Assembly (NCBI RefSeq): GCF_022513565.1
Contig: NZ_JAKWBE010000006.1
Span: 186,001-250,000, forward strand
Length of the DNA stretch: 64,000 nt
Reading direction: 5' to 3'
Source of the DNA: Streptomyces gilvus
GTDB lineage: Bacteria; Actinomycetota; Actinomycetes; Streptomycetales; Streptomycetaceae
Under the pieces are notes generated by a model. It ran no database searches. It had not been told where the DNA came from and saw only the letters and a program-made list of their open reading frames with translations. Both the position numbers and the translations under genes were made by a program. Position 1 is the stretch's first letter; each line of letters opens with the position of its first letter. Positions 54,527-62,650 of the stretch are shown one piece after another.

Positions 54527-54805
54527 CAGGTCTCCTCGGCAGGGGGCGTGGTGTGTCCATGATCGGCCCGCTCAATGCTCCGGCGGAAGACGGCACTTGT
54601 GCGATGCCGGGGTTCCTCCGGACCGGGCGGTCCGCCGCGGAGCATCCCCGCCCGGGCGCAGGCGAACGCCGCCGCCGTACAGGCCGAAGACGCGCGACGC
54701 GGCGAACGTGCCGTCCGTAAGGCCGCCGACTGCCGCCGACTGCGGCCGGCTGTCCGGCTTGCGCTCCTCCGAGGGGCCTGAGCGGTGGGAGGCGCAAGCC
54801 GGTGG

Positions 54806-55672
54806 TCACTCCGGCTGGTGCTCCGGGCCTCCGAAGTCCGGGCTGGTGTAGTCCGGGCTGGTGAAACTCGGGCGGTGACCGCGTGCCGGGCCGTCGTCCG
54901 GGCTGGTGAAGCCCGGGCGGTCGTAACCGAGATGCGGGATGCGGCTGGTCGGCGCCTGCGGGGCGGGGTCGTGCAGGGCCGCCGTGCCCGGGTCGGCCAG
55001 TGCGTCGCACAGGAACGGCAGGATCCCGCGCTCCAGCAGCGCCTCCCGCCAGGCCTCCCTGGCCCGGGTCACCTCCTCGTTCAGTTCGCCGTACGGTCCC
55101 GCCTCCAGCGAGGGGCTGTTGCGCAGGGCCGTCAGGAGCAGCCCGACGGCGGCGACGAGGATCGCGGCCGCGGTCAGGGCGCCGAACACCCAACCCGCCG
55201 TCAGGAGGGTTTTTCCGAACATCTGTTTGGGAGCGACGGACCTGATGATGTAGCCGACGAGCAGGAATATCGCCGCGGCCGTTCCGGCGAGGACAGGGGT
55301 GAGGACGGCGGCGACGGCGACGGCGCCCGCGCCGGCCGGCTCGGCGGCCTCGCCGAGGGTGGTGGCGAGCCCCATCGCGCCCGCGCCCGACTCCGCGGAG
55401 CCGGATTCACGGGAGGACGACGGGGTGGACGACGCCGGCTGGCGCAGTTCCTCGCGGACCTTCACGTAGTGCTGGTACTCGGTCGCCGCGGCCACCGTGA
55501 TGAGGGCGGTGGCGTTCAGCGCCATGGTGCGCAGCTGTTCGGGATTCAGCCGCTGTCCCACAGCGGCCAGTTCCGGGCGGTGTGGGGCGGAGCGCAGCGC
55601 CTCGTCGAGGACCCGCTCGTACTCCTGGCGGTCCTCACTCAGCAGGTGCTGCGGAACGCTGTTCATGTGCAT
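54806..55672 (-). CDS. Membrane protein of unknown function with repetitive tail
   Basis: A 288-residue protein. Residues 1-90 are soluble and contain SEDRQEYERVLDEALRSAPH and NPEQLRTMALNATALITVAA. Two hydrophobic segments follow (AGAVAVAAVLTPVLAGTAAA and TAGWVFGALTAAAILVAAVG), then ELNEEVTRAREAWREALLERG. The C-terminal tail has repeated FTSPD and TSPD units. I do not recognise a family. The ATG at 55672 is chosen with GGAG nine bases upstream; 55666 is an alternative. Confidence 0.7.
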   Translation of the reverse strand: MHMNSVPQHLLSEDRQEYERVLDEALRSAPHRPELAAVGQRLNPEQLRTMALNATALITVAAATEYQHYVKVREELRQPASSTPSSSRESGSAESGAGAMGLATTLGEAAEPAGAGAVAVAAVLTPVLAGTAAAIFLLVGYIIRSVAPKQMFGKTLLTAGWVFGALTAAAILVAAVGLLLTALRNSPSLEAGPYGELNEEVTRAREAWREALLERGILPFLCDALADPGTAALHDPAPQAPTSRIPHLGYDRPGFTSPDDGPARGHRPSFTSPDYTSPDFGGPEHQPE

Positions 55673-55864
55673 CCCCCGATGCTCCGTAGGGCTTGGGGCT
55701 CGCATGCCAACGAGCCGTCGGGCAGAAACGGAGGGGAGCCTGCTACGGATAAGCCGATGGTAGAGCGGGGACGGCACGCGGTGACAGGGGGTTTCCGGAA
55801 ATTGGGCCCTGGCCAGGGCCGTTCTCCGTGATCCTCCGTGTGGCCGCGCCTGCCCCGAGAACGG

Positions 55865-56941
55865 TCAGATATCCAGCGGAAGTTGCTGGACCAGCAGCTT
55901 TCCGGCCATGGTCACTCCGCCGTCCATCGCGATGGCCAGGCCGTCCGCGTAGACGTGCGGTCCCTCGACCACCGGCTCGGGGCGCTCCTCGCCGTCCTCG
56001 GAGCCGACCTCGCCCAGCAGATAGGGAATGGGGCTGTGGCCGTGAACGATCCGGGTGCCGCCGTACGTATCCAGCAGGGAGCGTACGGCGTCCGCACCGC
56101 CCTCGTCGCGGAAGGAGAAACGTTTGGTGAACTTGCGGAACAGGTCCCAGCACTCGTCGGCGTCGTTACGGGTGAGTGTCTCGCGGACCGTGTCGTTGAC
56201 CGCCTCGATCGAGTCGCCGTAGTCGAGGTAGGCGGTGGTGTCGGAGTGGACGAGCAGATAGCCGTCGACCTCCTCGACCGCGTCGAGGCGGGCCATCCAC
56301 TGCAGGTGGTGGTCCTGCAGCCGGTCCATGTCCGTCTTCTGTCCGCCGTTGAGCAGCCAGGCCGCCTGGAAGGTGGCGGTGCCGGCGCCGGAGTTGACGG
56401 GGGTGTCGCCGAACCGCTTGGCGCCGAGCAGCAGCAGCTCGTGGTTGCCCATGAGGGCCTTGCAGTAGCCGCCGGCCGCGGCCGCCTCGGCGGACAGCCG
56501 CATCACCAGCTCGATGACACCGATGCCGTCGGGTCCGCGGTCGGCGAAGTCGCCGAGGAACCACAGCCGGGCGGTGCCCGCGCACCAGTTGCCCGCCACG
56601 TCGATCAGCCCCTGCTCCCGCAGGGCGGCCAGCAGCTCCTCCAGATAGCCGTGCACGTCCCCCACGACGTACAGCGGCCCCACGCCCTCCCCCTGCTGCG
56701 GGATGCCCGCGGACACCGCGTCGACGTTCCCGCCGAGCGGGTCACCGGGGTGGACGACCGGCAGATCGCGCTCGGTGGGCGTGTACCCGTCGGGATACAT
56801 CTCCTCCTGGGGCGGTACGACGTCTCCGGGGTGCGTGCTGTGGCCGTACGGACCGGTCTCGTGGACGTACGCAGGCACCCGGAAGTCGCGCAACGTCGCC
56901 GTCCGCTCCACCTCGGGTCCCTGACCGGCCCCCTGAGTCAT
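55865..56941 (-). CDS. Metallophosphoesterase
   Basis: A 358-residue calcineurin-like phosphoesterase. All five motifs are present: GDVHGYLEELL, GDFADRGPDG, GNHELLLLG, a later His in LLVHSDTTAY, and VHGHSPIPYLLG. The first 90 residues are an extra, Pro/Gly/Asp-rich N-terminal segment. The catalytic core most resembles serine/threonine-phosphatase-like or Ap4A hydrolase-like bacterial enzymes. ATG start with GGAGGGG four bases upstream. Located alone between the membrane protein and LacI genes. Confidence 0.9.
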   Translation of the reverse strand: MTQGAGQGPEVERTATLRDFRVPAYVHETGPYGHSTHPGDVVPPQEEMYPDGYTPTERDLPVVHPGDPLGGNVDAVSAGIPQQGEGVGPLYVVGDVHGYLEELLAALREQGLIDVAGNWCAGTARLWFLGDFADRGPDGIGVIELVMRLSAEAAAAGGYCKALMGNHELLLLGAKRFGDTPVNSGAGTATFQAAWLLNGGQKTDMDRLQDHHLQWMARLDAVEEVDGYLLVHSDTTAYLDYGDSIEAVNDTVRETLTRNDADECWDLFRKFTKRFSFRDEGGADAVRSLLDTYGGTRIVHGHSPIPYLLGEVGSEDGEERPEPVVEGPHVYADGLAIAMDGGVTMAGKLLVQQLPLDI

Positions 56942-57141
56942 CAGACCCCTCCACCATCGCGCCGCATCTGCACCGCTTCGGACTGCCTGGTCGCAGCGGC
57001 CCGCGGTGTCGTGGGCCCATCATAGGAATGCGGATCGCGCCATGTGATGACCCAGGGGTGGTGAATCGGAGCAAGAGTCCAGTTCACCGCGGCTTTCGCC
57101 CCGATTGGGCAGGGGTTCGACCGCTGCTGACAGCGCTTGTT

Positions 57142-58254
57142 TCACTCCTCTTCGGGCGAACGCGGCGGGCTGACGGTCGTGCGCGGCGGACGTCGCTGGG
57201 ACGAGGTACGGACGATCAGCTCGGTCGGTATCACCTGCTCGACCGGTTGGTCCGATTCGACCCCCTCGATCGCGTCGATGAGCAGCTGCACCACCGCCGT
57301 GCCGATCCGGCGCGGCTTCAGTGAGAGCGTGGTGATCGGCGGCTCGGTGCTGGCGTACACCGTGGATTCGCTGCAGCAGACCAGAAGCAGGTCGTCCGGT
57401 ACGCGCAGGCCGTAACGGCGGGCGGCGGCGAGCAGATCGGTGCCGTTCGGGTCGAACAGTCCGTAGACGGCGTCCGGCCGGTCGGGGCGGGCGAGCAGGC
57501 GGTCGGCGGCGACGGCGCCCGCGCACGGGTCGTGCGCGGGGTAGGCCTCGTACACCGGGTCCTGGCCGACGCGCTCGCACCAGCGCAGGTACGCCGTCGT
57601 CGACAGATGGGTGTACGTGTCCGTCGTGGTCCCCGTCAGCAGGCCGATGCGGCGGGCGCCGGCGTCGGCGAGATGATCGAGGATGCCGAGGACGGCCGCC
57701 TCGTGGTCGTTGTCGACCCACGCGGTGACCGGCAGCGCGCCGACCGGGCGGCCGTCGGAGACGACCGGTAAACCCTGCCGGACCAGTTCGCTGACCACCG
57801 GGTCCTGGTCGGACGGGTCGATGACGACCGTCCCGTCCAGGGCGACGTTCGACCACAGGTCGTGGCGCGAGGTCGCCGGCAGGATCACCAGCGCGTAGCC
57901 GCGGGCGAGCGCGGCGGAGGTTGCGGCGCGCGCCATCTCGGCGAAGTACGCGAACTCGGTGAAGGTGAAAGGTTCATCCCCGTACGTCGTCACGGTCAGG
58001 CCGATGAGTCCCGACTTGCCGGTACGGAGGGTCCGGGCCGCCGCCGAGGGGCGATAGCCCAGCCGGTCGGCGACCTCACGGACATGGCGTCGGGTGGCGT
58101 CCGGGAGCCTGCCCTTGCCGTTCAGGGCATCGGAGACGGTCGTGATGGAGACTCCGGCGGCGGCGGCGACGTCTCTGATGCCCGCCCGACCCGGCCGACT
58201 GCCTCGACGTGAGGTTTCCGCGCGGCTCACCTGGTGCTTCCCTGCTGCTGTCAT
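57142..58254 (-). CDS. LacI family transcriptional regulator
   Basis: A 370-residue LacI-type regulator. The helix-turn-helix and hinge are clear: GIRDVAAAAGVSITTVSDAL, NGKGRLPDATRRHVREVADR and LGYRPSAAARTLRTGKSG. The periplasmic-binding-like effector domain follows and ends in PTELIVRTSSQRR. No adjacent sugar operon is present, so its targets are unknown. The ATG at 58254 has no Shine-Dalgarno; TACTAT nine bases upstream may give a leaderless or nearly leaderless mRNA. It diverges from hisC. Confidence 0.92.
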   Translation of the reverse strand: MTAAGKHQVSRAETSRRGSRPGRAGIRDVAAAAGVSITTVSDALNGKGRLPDATRRHVREVADRLGYRPSAAARTLRTGKSGLIGLTVTTYGDEPFTFTEFAYFAEMARAATSAALARGYALVILPATSRHDLWSNVALDGTVVIDPSDQDPVVSELVRQGLPVVSDGRPVGALPVTAWVDNDHEAAVLGILDHLADAGARRIGLLTGTTTDTYTHLSTTAYLRWCERVGQDPVYEAYPAHDPCAGAVAADRLLARPDRPDAVYGLFDPNGTDLLAAARRYGLRVPDDLLLVCCSESTVYASTEPPITTLSLKPRRIGTAVVQLLIDAIEGVESDQPVEQVIPTELIVRTSSQRRPPRTTVSPPRSPEEE

Positions 58255-58703
58255 GGCGAGCCGATAGTAGGGCTCATGCGGTGGGGTAGGGCGGACGCAT
58301 ATGCACGCGTTGACAGGCACGTTTCTGCATGGTCATTTACCGTCAACTACCTTTGAAACAAAGTCAGTTGAACGATCCAATGGCATTACGTGACTTGTCG
58401 GCACGCATGAGCCTGCCAACCCCCCGATGTCTCGAAGAGGTCTCAACTCACCTGCATGGGTGATGCGCGCCAGGGCGTGAGCCACCGGCGCACAGATATA
58501 TCTGGCCGCGCCCCTGGACCGGTCCATGATTCGTCTGGCTTCGCACGAGATGCCCCTGATGCGGGCGGGGGCGGATGCGGTCGGCCGGGCCGCCGTACCG
58601 GGTCCGGCCGCCCCGTACGCAACGGCGCCGAATCCTCATAAGGTGTGGAGTATTGGAAGCCGGCGGCGTGGACGGGCCGCCGGTGGTCGCGAGGAGGACC
58701 GCT
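58255..58703. promoter_or_regulatory. Divergent LacI/hisC intergenic region
   Basis: A 449-base stretch with no gene I can support. It is less GC-rich near 58330-58400 and holds an imperfect 29-base inverted repeat (58343-58371). At 58493-58504 there is a small palindrome CAGATATATCTG. The hisC ribosome binding site GAGGAGG is at 58691-58697. Confidence 0.5.
58343..58371. promoter_or_regulatory. Inverted repeat, candidate operator
   Basis: Outer arms TCAACT and AGTTGA, inner arms CTTTG and CAAAG around AAA, with two mismatched pairs between. It lies about 90 bases upstream of the LacI start and may be its autoregulatory site. Confidence 0.4.
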
Positions 58704-59783
58704 GTGAGTGAGACGAGCCCCAAGCTGCGCGCCGAGCTGGAGGGGATCCCCACCTACAAGCCGGGCAAGCCTGCCGCGGCCGGTGGCCCGGTGGCCTACA
58801 AGCTGTCCTCCAACGAGAACCCTTATCCGCCGCTGCCCGGCGTGATGGAGACCGTGACGGCCGCGGCCTCGTCCTTCAACCGCTACCCCGACATGGCCTG
58901 CACGGGCCTGATGAACGAGCTGTCCGACCGCTTCGGCGTCCCGCTCTCCGACCTGGCGACCGGCACCGGTTCGGTCGGTGTCGCCCAGCAGCTGATCCAG
59001 TCCACGGCGGGCCCCGGCGACGAGGTCGTCTACGCCTGGCGCTCCTTCGAGGCGTATCCGATCATCACGCAGATCAGTGGCGCGACCTCGGTCCAGGTGC
59101 CGCTGACACCCGGGGATGTGCACGACCTGGACGCCATGGCCGACGCCATCACCGACCGCACGCGGCTGGTCTTCGTCTGCAACCCCAACAACCCGACGGG
59201 CACGGTGGTCGGGCGTGCCGAGCTCGAGCGCTTCCTGGACCGGGTGCCGGGCGACGTGCTGGTCGTGCTGGACGAGGCCTACCGAGAGTTCATCCGCGAT
59301 CCGGAGGTCCCGGACGGGGTGGAGATCTACCGGGAGCGGCCCAACGTCTGCGTGCTGCGCACGTTCTCCAAGGCGTACGGCCTCGCCGGCCTGCGGGTCG
59401 GTTTCGCGATCGCCCATGAGCCGGTGGCGGCGGCGCTGCGCAAGACGGCCGTGCCGTTCGGTGTGAGCCAGATCGCGCAGGAGGCGGCGATCGCCTCGCT
59501 GCGGGCCGAGGACGAGTTGATCGGGCGGGTCGGCTCGCTGGTGTGCGAGCGCACGCGCGTGGTCGACGCGTTGCGCGCACAGGGCTGGACCGTGCCCGAG
59601 ACGCAGGCCAACTTCGTGTGGCTGCGGCTGGGGGAGCAGACGGTCGCTTTCGCGGCTGCCTGTGAGCAGCACGGTGTCGTGGTCCGGCCGTTCCCGGGCG
59701 AGGGTGTGCGGGTGACGGTCGGGGAGACCGAGGCGAACGACATCTTCCTGAAGGTGGCGGAGGGCTTCCGCAAGGAGCTGTGA
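58704..59783 (+). CDS. hisC: Histidinol-phosphate/aromatic aminotransferase
   Basis: A 359-residue class II PLP aminotransferase of the HisC group: [15 protein letters not shown] at the N-terminus, [11 protein letters not shown] near 155-165, [10 protein letters not shown], and the PLP lysine in [16 protein letters not shown] near 235. No other his genes are adjacent, so it may be a second HisC (HisC2 type) or an aromatic aminotransferase in phenylalanine/tyrosine synthesis. GTG 58704 has GAGGAGG six bases upstream; a frame extension to 58575 is not required. Confidence 0.9.
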   Translation: MSETSPKLRAELEGIPTYKPGKPAAAGGPVAYKLSSNENPYPPLPGVMETVTAAASSFNRYPDMACTGLMNELSDRFGVPLSDLATGTGSVGVAQQLIQSTAGPGDEVVYAWRSFEAYPIITQISGATSVQVPLTPGDVHDLDAMADAITDRTRLVFVCNPNNPTGTVVGRAELERFLDRVPGDVLVVLDEAYREFIRDPEVPDGVEIYRERPNVCVLRTFSKAYGLAGLRVGFAIAHEPVAAALRKTAVPFGVSQIAQEAAIASLRAEDELIGRVGSLVCERTRVVDALRAQGWTVPETQANFVWLRLGEQTVAFAAACEQHGVVVRPFPGEGVRVTVGETEANDIFLKVAEGFRKEL

Positions 59784-59853
59784 CGTTCGCCGGGCGGGAT
59801 GGCTGACGTGATCGTCGAGCTGTGATGGCCGGCGTGAGCTGCGGGGCGTCTTG

Positions 59854-59867
59854 GTTTCACGTGGAAC
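59854..59867. other. parS-like site, one mismatch, intergenic
   Basis: GTTTCACGTGGAAC between hisC and the cydA control region, identical to the variant in the thiC riboswitch. Confidence 0.75.
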
Positions 59868-59984
59868 AGAGGCGCCCCGAGCGCCAGATGCCGACCGGTC
59901 CCGTCCAGGTGTGACCTATCGGACCCCCTTCAGGGCCCCCCGCCGGTCCTATGCCGAACTTCCATGCGCCATAATTGCTTGTGA

Positions 59985-60002
59985 ATGTGAACGCTTTCAC
60001 AA
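59985..60002. promoter_or_regulatory. Rex operator of the cyd operon
   Basis: ATGTGAACGCTTTCACAA matches the Rex consensus TTGTGAANNNNTTCACAA with one mismatch, 51 bases upstream of cydA. In S. coelicolor the NADH sensor Rex represses cydABCD until oxygen is limiting. Confidence 0.85.
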
Positions 60003-60052
60003 GCGCTCGCTGAGCGTAAGTTCCACCAGCCTGTGAGGTAAGGAGCGGCGAC

Positions 60053-61561
60053 GTGGACCTGGCTTTGGCGCCGGAGACCCTGGCGCGATGGCAGTTCGGC
60101 ATCACCACCGTCTACCACTTCCTGTTCGTCCCCCTGACGATCTCGCTCGCCGCCCTGACGGCCGGCCTTCAGACCGCATGGGTGCGCACGGAGAACGAGA
60201 AGTACCTCAGGGCGACGAAGTTCTGGGGCAAGCTCTTCCTGATCAACATCGCGATGGGTGTGGTCACGGGCATCGTGCAGGAGTTCCAGTTCGGCATGAA
60301 CTGGTCCGACTACTCGCGGTTCGTCGGTGACATCTTCGGAGCCCCGCTCGCCTTCGAGGCCCTGATCGCCTTCTTCTTCGAGTCGACCTTCATCGGCCTG
60401 TGGATCTTCGGCTGGGACAAGCTGCCCAAGAAGATCCATCTGGCCTGCATCTGGATGGTCTCGATCGGTACGATCCTGTCGGCGTACTTCATCCTCGCGG
60501 CCAACTCCTGGATGCAGCATCCGGTCGGCTACCGGATCAACAAGGCCAGGGGCCGCGCCGAACTCACCGACTTCTGGGCCGTCCTGACCCAGAACACCGC
60601 GCTGGCGCAGGCCTTCCACACGCTCACCGCGTGTTTCCTGACCGGCGGCGCGTTCATGGTCGGCATCGCGGCCTTCCACCTGTTCCGCAAGAAGCACGTC
60701 CCCGTGATGAAGACCTCGCTGCGACTGGGCCTGATCACGGTGGTCATCGCCGGAATGCTCACCGCGATCAGCGGGGACACGCTCGGCAAGGTCATGTTCA
60801 AGCAGCAGCCGATGAAGATGGCCGCCGCCGAGGCACTGTGGGACGGCCAGAAGTCGGCGCCGTTCTCGGTCTTCGCCTACGGCGATGTCAGCAAGGGCCA
60901 CAACACGGTCGAGCTCTCGGTCCCCGGCGTGCTGTCCTTCCTCGCCGACGACAACTTCAACTCCTATGTCCCCGGCATCAACGACACCAACAAGGCCGAG
61001 CAGGCCAAGTACGGGCCCGGGGACTACCGGCCCATCATCCCCGTCACCTTCTGGGCGTTCCGCTGGATGATCGGCTTCGGTATGGCGTCCTTCGCGATCG
61101 GCCTGCTCGGACTCTGGCTGACCCGCAAGAAGTTCATGCTGCCCCAGCATCTGAGGGTGGGCGAGGACGAGGTGCCGCATCTGGTCCTGTTCCGGAACAA
61201 GGCGCTCAATCCGAAGCTCAGCAGGCTGTACTGGCTGGTGGCCATCTGGACCCTGGGCTTCCCCCTGATCGCCAACTCCTGGGGCTGGATCTTCACCGAG
61301 ATGGGCCGGCAACCATGGGTCGTCTACGGCGTCCTGCAGACCCGGCATGCGGTCTCCCCCGGTGTCTCCCAGGCTGAGGTCCTCACCTCGATGATCACCT
61401 TCACAGCGCTGTACGCGATCCTCGCCGTCGTCGAGGTCAAGCTGCTGGTGAAGTACGTCAAGGCCGGTCCGCCCGAGCTCACCGAGGCCGACCTCAACCC
61501 GCCCACGAAGATCGGCGGCGACTCCCGTGACGCCGACAAGCCGATGGCCTTCTCGTACTAG
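60053..61561 (+). CDS. cydA: Cytochrome bd ubiquinol/menaquinol oxidase subunit I
   Basis: A 502-residue integral membrane quinol oxidase subunit, part of the high-affinity terminal oxidase. The N-terminal haem ligand is His22 in GITTVYHFLFVP. Other signatures are GIVQEFQFGMNW, FESTFIGLWIFGWDK and SWMQHPVGY. The Q-loop is the short type common in Gram-positives. GTG start with AAGGAGCGGCGAC before it. First gene of cydA-cydB-cydCD, under the Rex operator. Confidence 0.97.
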   Translation: MDLALAPETLARWQFGITTVYHFLFVPLTISLAALTAGLQTAWVRTENEKYLRATKFWGKLFLINIAMGVVTGIVQEFQFGMNWSDYSRFVGDIFGAPLAFEALIAFFFESTFIGLWIFGWDKLPKKIHLACIWMVSIGTILSAYFILAANSWMQHPVGYRINKARGRAELTDFWAVLTQNTALAQAFHTLTACFLTGGAFMVGIAAFHLFRKKHVPVMKTSLRLGLITVVIAGMLTAISGDTLGKVMFKQQPMKMAAAEALWDGQKSAPFSVFAYGDVSKGHNTVELSVPGVLSFLADDNFNSYVPGINDTNKAEQAKYGPGDYRPIIPVTFWAFRWMIGFGMASFAIGLLGLWLTRKKFMLPQHLRVGEDEVPHLVLFRNKALNPKLSRLYWLVAIWTLGFPLIANSWGWIFTEMGRQPWVVYGVLQTRHAVSPGVSQAEVLTSMITFTALYAILAVVEVKLLVKYVKAGPPELTEADLNPPTKIGGDSRDADKPMAFSY

Positions 61562-61579
61562 GCCCAGGGAGATCGAGTC

Positions 61580-62584
61580 ATGCAACTTCACGACGTCTGG
61601 TTCGTCCTCATCGCCGTCCTGTGGACCGGCTACTTCTTCCTGGAGGGCTTCGACTTCGGGGTCGGCATCCTCACCGGGCTGCTGGCCCGCGACCGGCCCG
61701 AGAAGCGGGTGTTGATCAATACCATCGGCCCCGTCTGGGACGCCAACGAGGTGTGGCTGCTCTCGGCGGGCGGCGCGACCTTCGCCGCCTTCCCCGAGTG
61801 GTACGCCACCCTGTTCTCCGGCTTCTACCTGCCGCTGCTGCTCATCCTGGTCTGCCTGATCGTGCGCGGAGTCGCCTTCGAATACCGCGCGAAGCGGCCC
61901 GAGGAGAACTGGCAGCGCAACTGGGAGACCGCGATCTTCTGGACCTCGTTGCTCCCCGCGTTCCTGTGGGGTGTGGCCTTCGGCAACATCGTGCGGGGCG
62001 TGAAGATCGACAAGAACTTCGAGTACGTCGGCAACGTCTGGGACCTGCTCAACCCGTATGCCCTGCTCGGTGGCCTGGTGACGCTGACACTGTTCACCTT
62101 CCACGGAGCGGTGTTCACGGCGCTCAAGACCGTCGGTGACATCCGGGAACGGGCGCGGAAGCTGGCCCTCAAGGTGGGGCTCGTGGCGGCCGCGCTGGCG
62201 CTGGTGTTCCTGCTGTGGACGCAGGTCGACAGCGGCGATGCCAAGAGCCTGGTCGCGCTCGTCGTGGCCGTGGCCGCCCTGGTCGCGGCGCTGGTGGCGA
62301 ACCAGGCGGGGCGGGAGGGATGGTCGTTCGCACTGTCCGGGGTCACGATCGTGGCCGCGGTGGCGATGCTCTTCCTCTCCCTCTTCCCGAACGTCATGCC
62401 GTCGTCGCTCAACGGGGACTGGAGCCTCACGGTCACCAACGCCTCGTCGAGCCCCTACACCCTGAAGATCATGACCTGGTGCGCCGGGATCGCCACGCCG
62501 ATCGTGCTGCTCTACCAGGGCTGGACCTACTGGGTGTTCCGCAAGCGGATCGGTACGCAGCACCTCGCCGAGGCCGCGCACTGA
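61580..62584 (+). CDS. cydB: Cytochrome bd oxidase subunit II
   Basis: A 334-residue membrane partner of CydA. It has the CydB start LHDVWFVLIAVLWTGYFFLE and GFDFGVGILTGLL, then VWDANEVWLLSAGGATFAAF, LWGVAFGNIVRGV and further membrane segments. ATG 61580 lies 18 bases after cydA. The stop is followed by a parS-centred hairpin at 62594. Confidence 0.97.
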   Translation: MQLHDVWFVLIAVLWTGYFFLEGFDFGVGILTGLLARDRPEKRVLINTIGPVWDANEVWLLSAGGATFAAFPEWYATLFSGFYLPLLLILVCLIVRGVAFEYRAKRPEENWQRNWETAIFWTSLLPAFLWGVAFGNIVRGVKIDKNFEYVGNVWDLLNPYALLGGLVTLTLFTFHGAVFTALKTVGDIRERARKLALKVGLVAAALALVFLLWTQVDSGDAKSLVALVVAVAALVAALVANQAGREGWSFALSGVTIVAAVAMLFLSLFPNVMPSSLNGDWSLTVTNASSSPYTLKIMTWCAGIATPIVLLYQGWTYWVFRKRIGTQHLAEAAH

Positions 62585-62593
62585 TTCCGGTTT

Positions 62594-62621
62594 GGGGCAT
62601 GTTTCACGTGAAACATGCCCC
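62594..62621 (+). terminator. parS-centred 28-base palindrome between cydB and cydCD
   Basis: A perfect 28-base palindrome with seven extra bases on each side of the parS at 62601-62614. It lies nine bases after the cydB stop and may act as a partial terminator or attenuator before cydCD. Confidence 0.6.
62601..62614. other. parS site, perfect, in a hairpin
   Basis: GTTTCACGTGAAAC at the centre of the palindrome 62594-62621. Confidence 0.95.
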
Positions 62622-62636
62622 TTGAGAAGAGGGTGT

Positions 62637-62650
62637 GTTTCACGTGAAAC
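62637..62650. other. parS site, perfect, spanning the cydCD start codon
   Basis: GTTTCACGTGAAAC; its internal GTG at 62644-62646 is the probable cydCD start codon. Confidence 0.95.

Noticed and set aside
54527..54805. Possible gene in the gap upstream of the oxidoreductase
   Set aside because: Open frames there lack a ribosome binding site and any recognisable motif.
59930..62581. 883-codon open frame on the - strand opposite cydA and cydB
   Set aside because: Antisense artefact covering two clear genes; rich in Arg, Gly and Asp typical of such mirrors.
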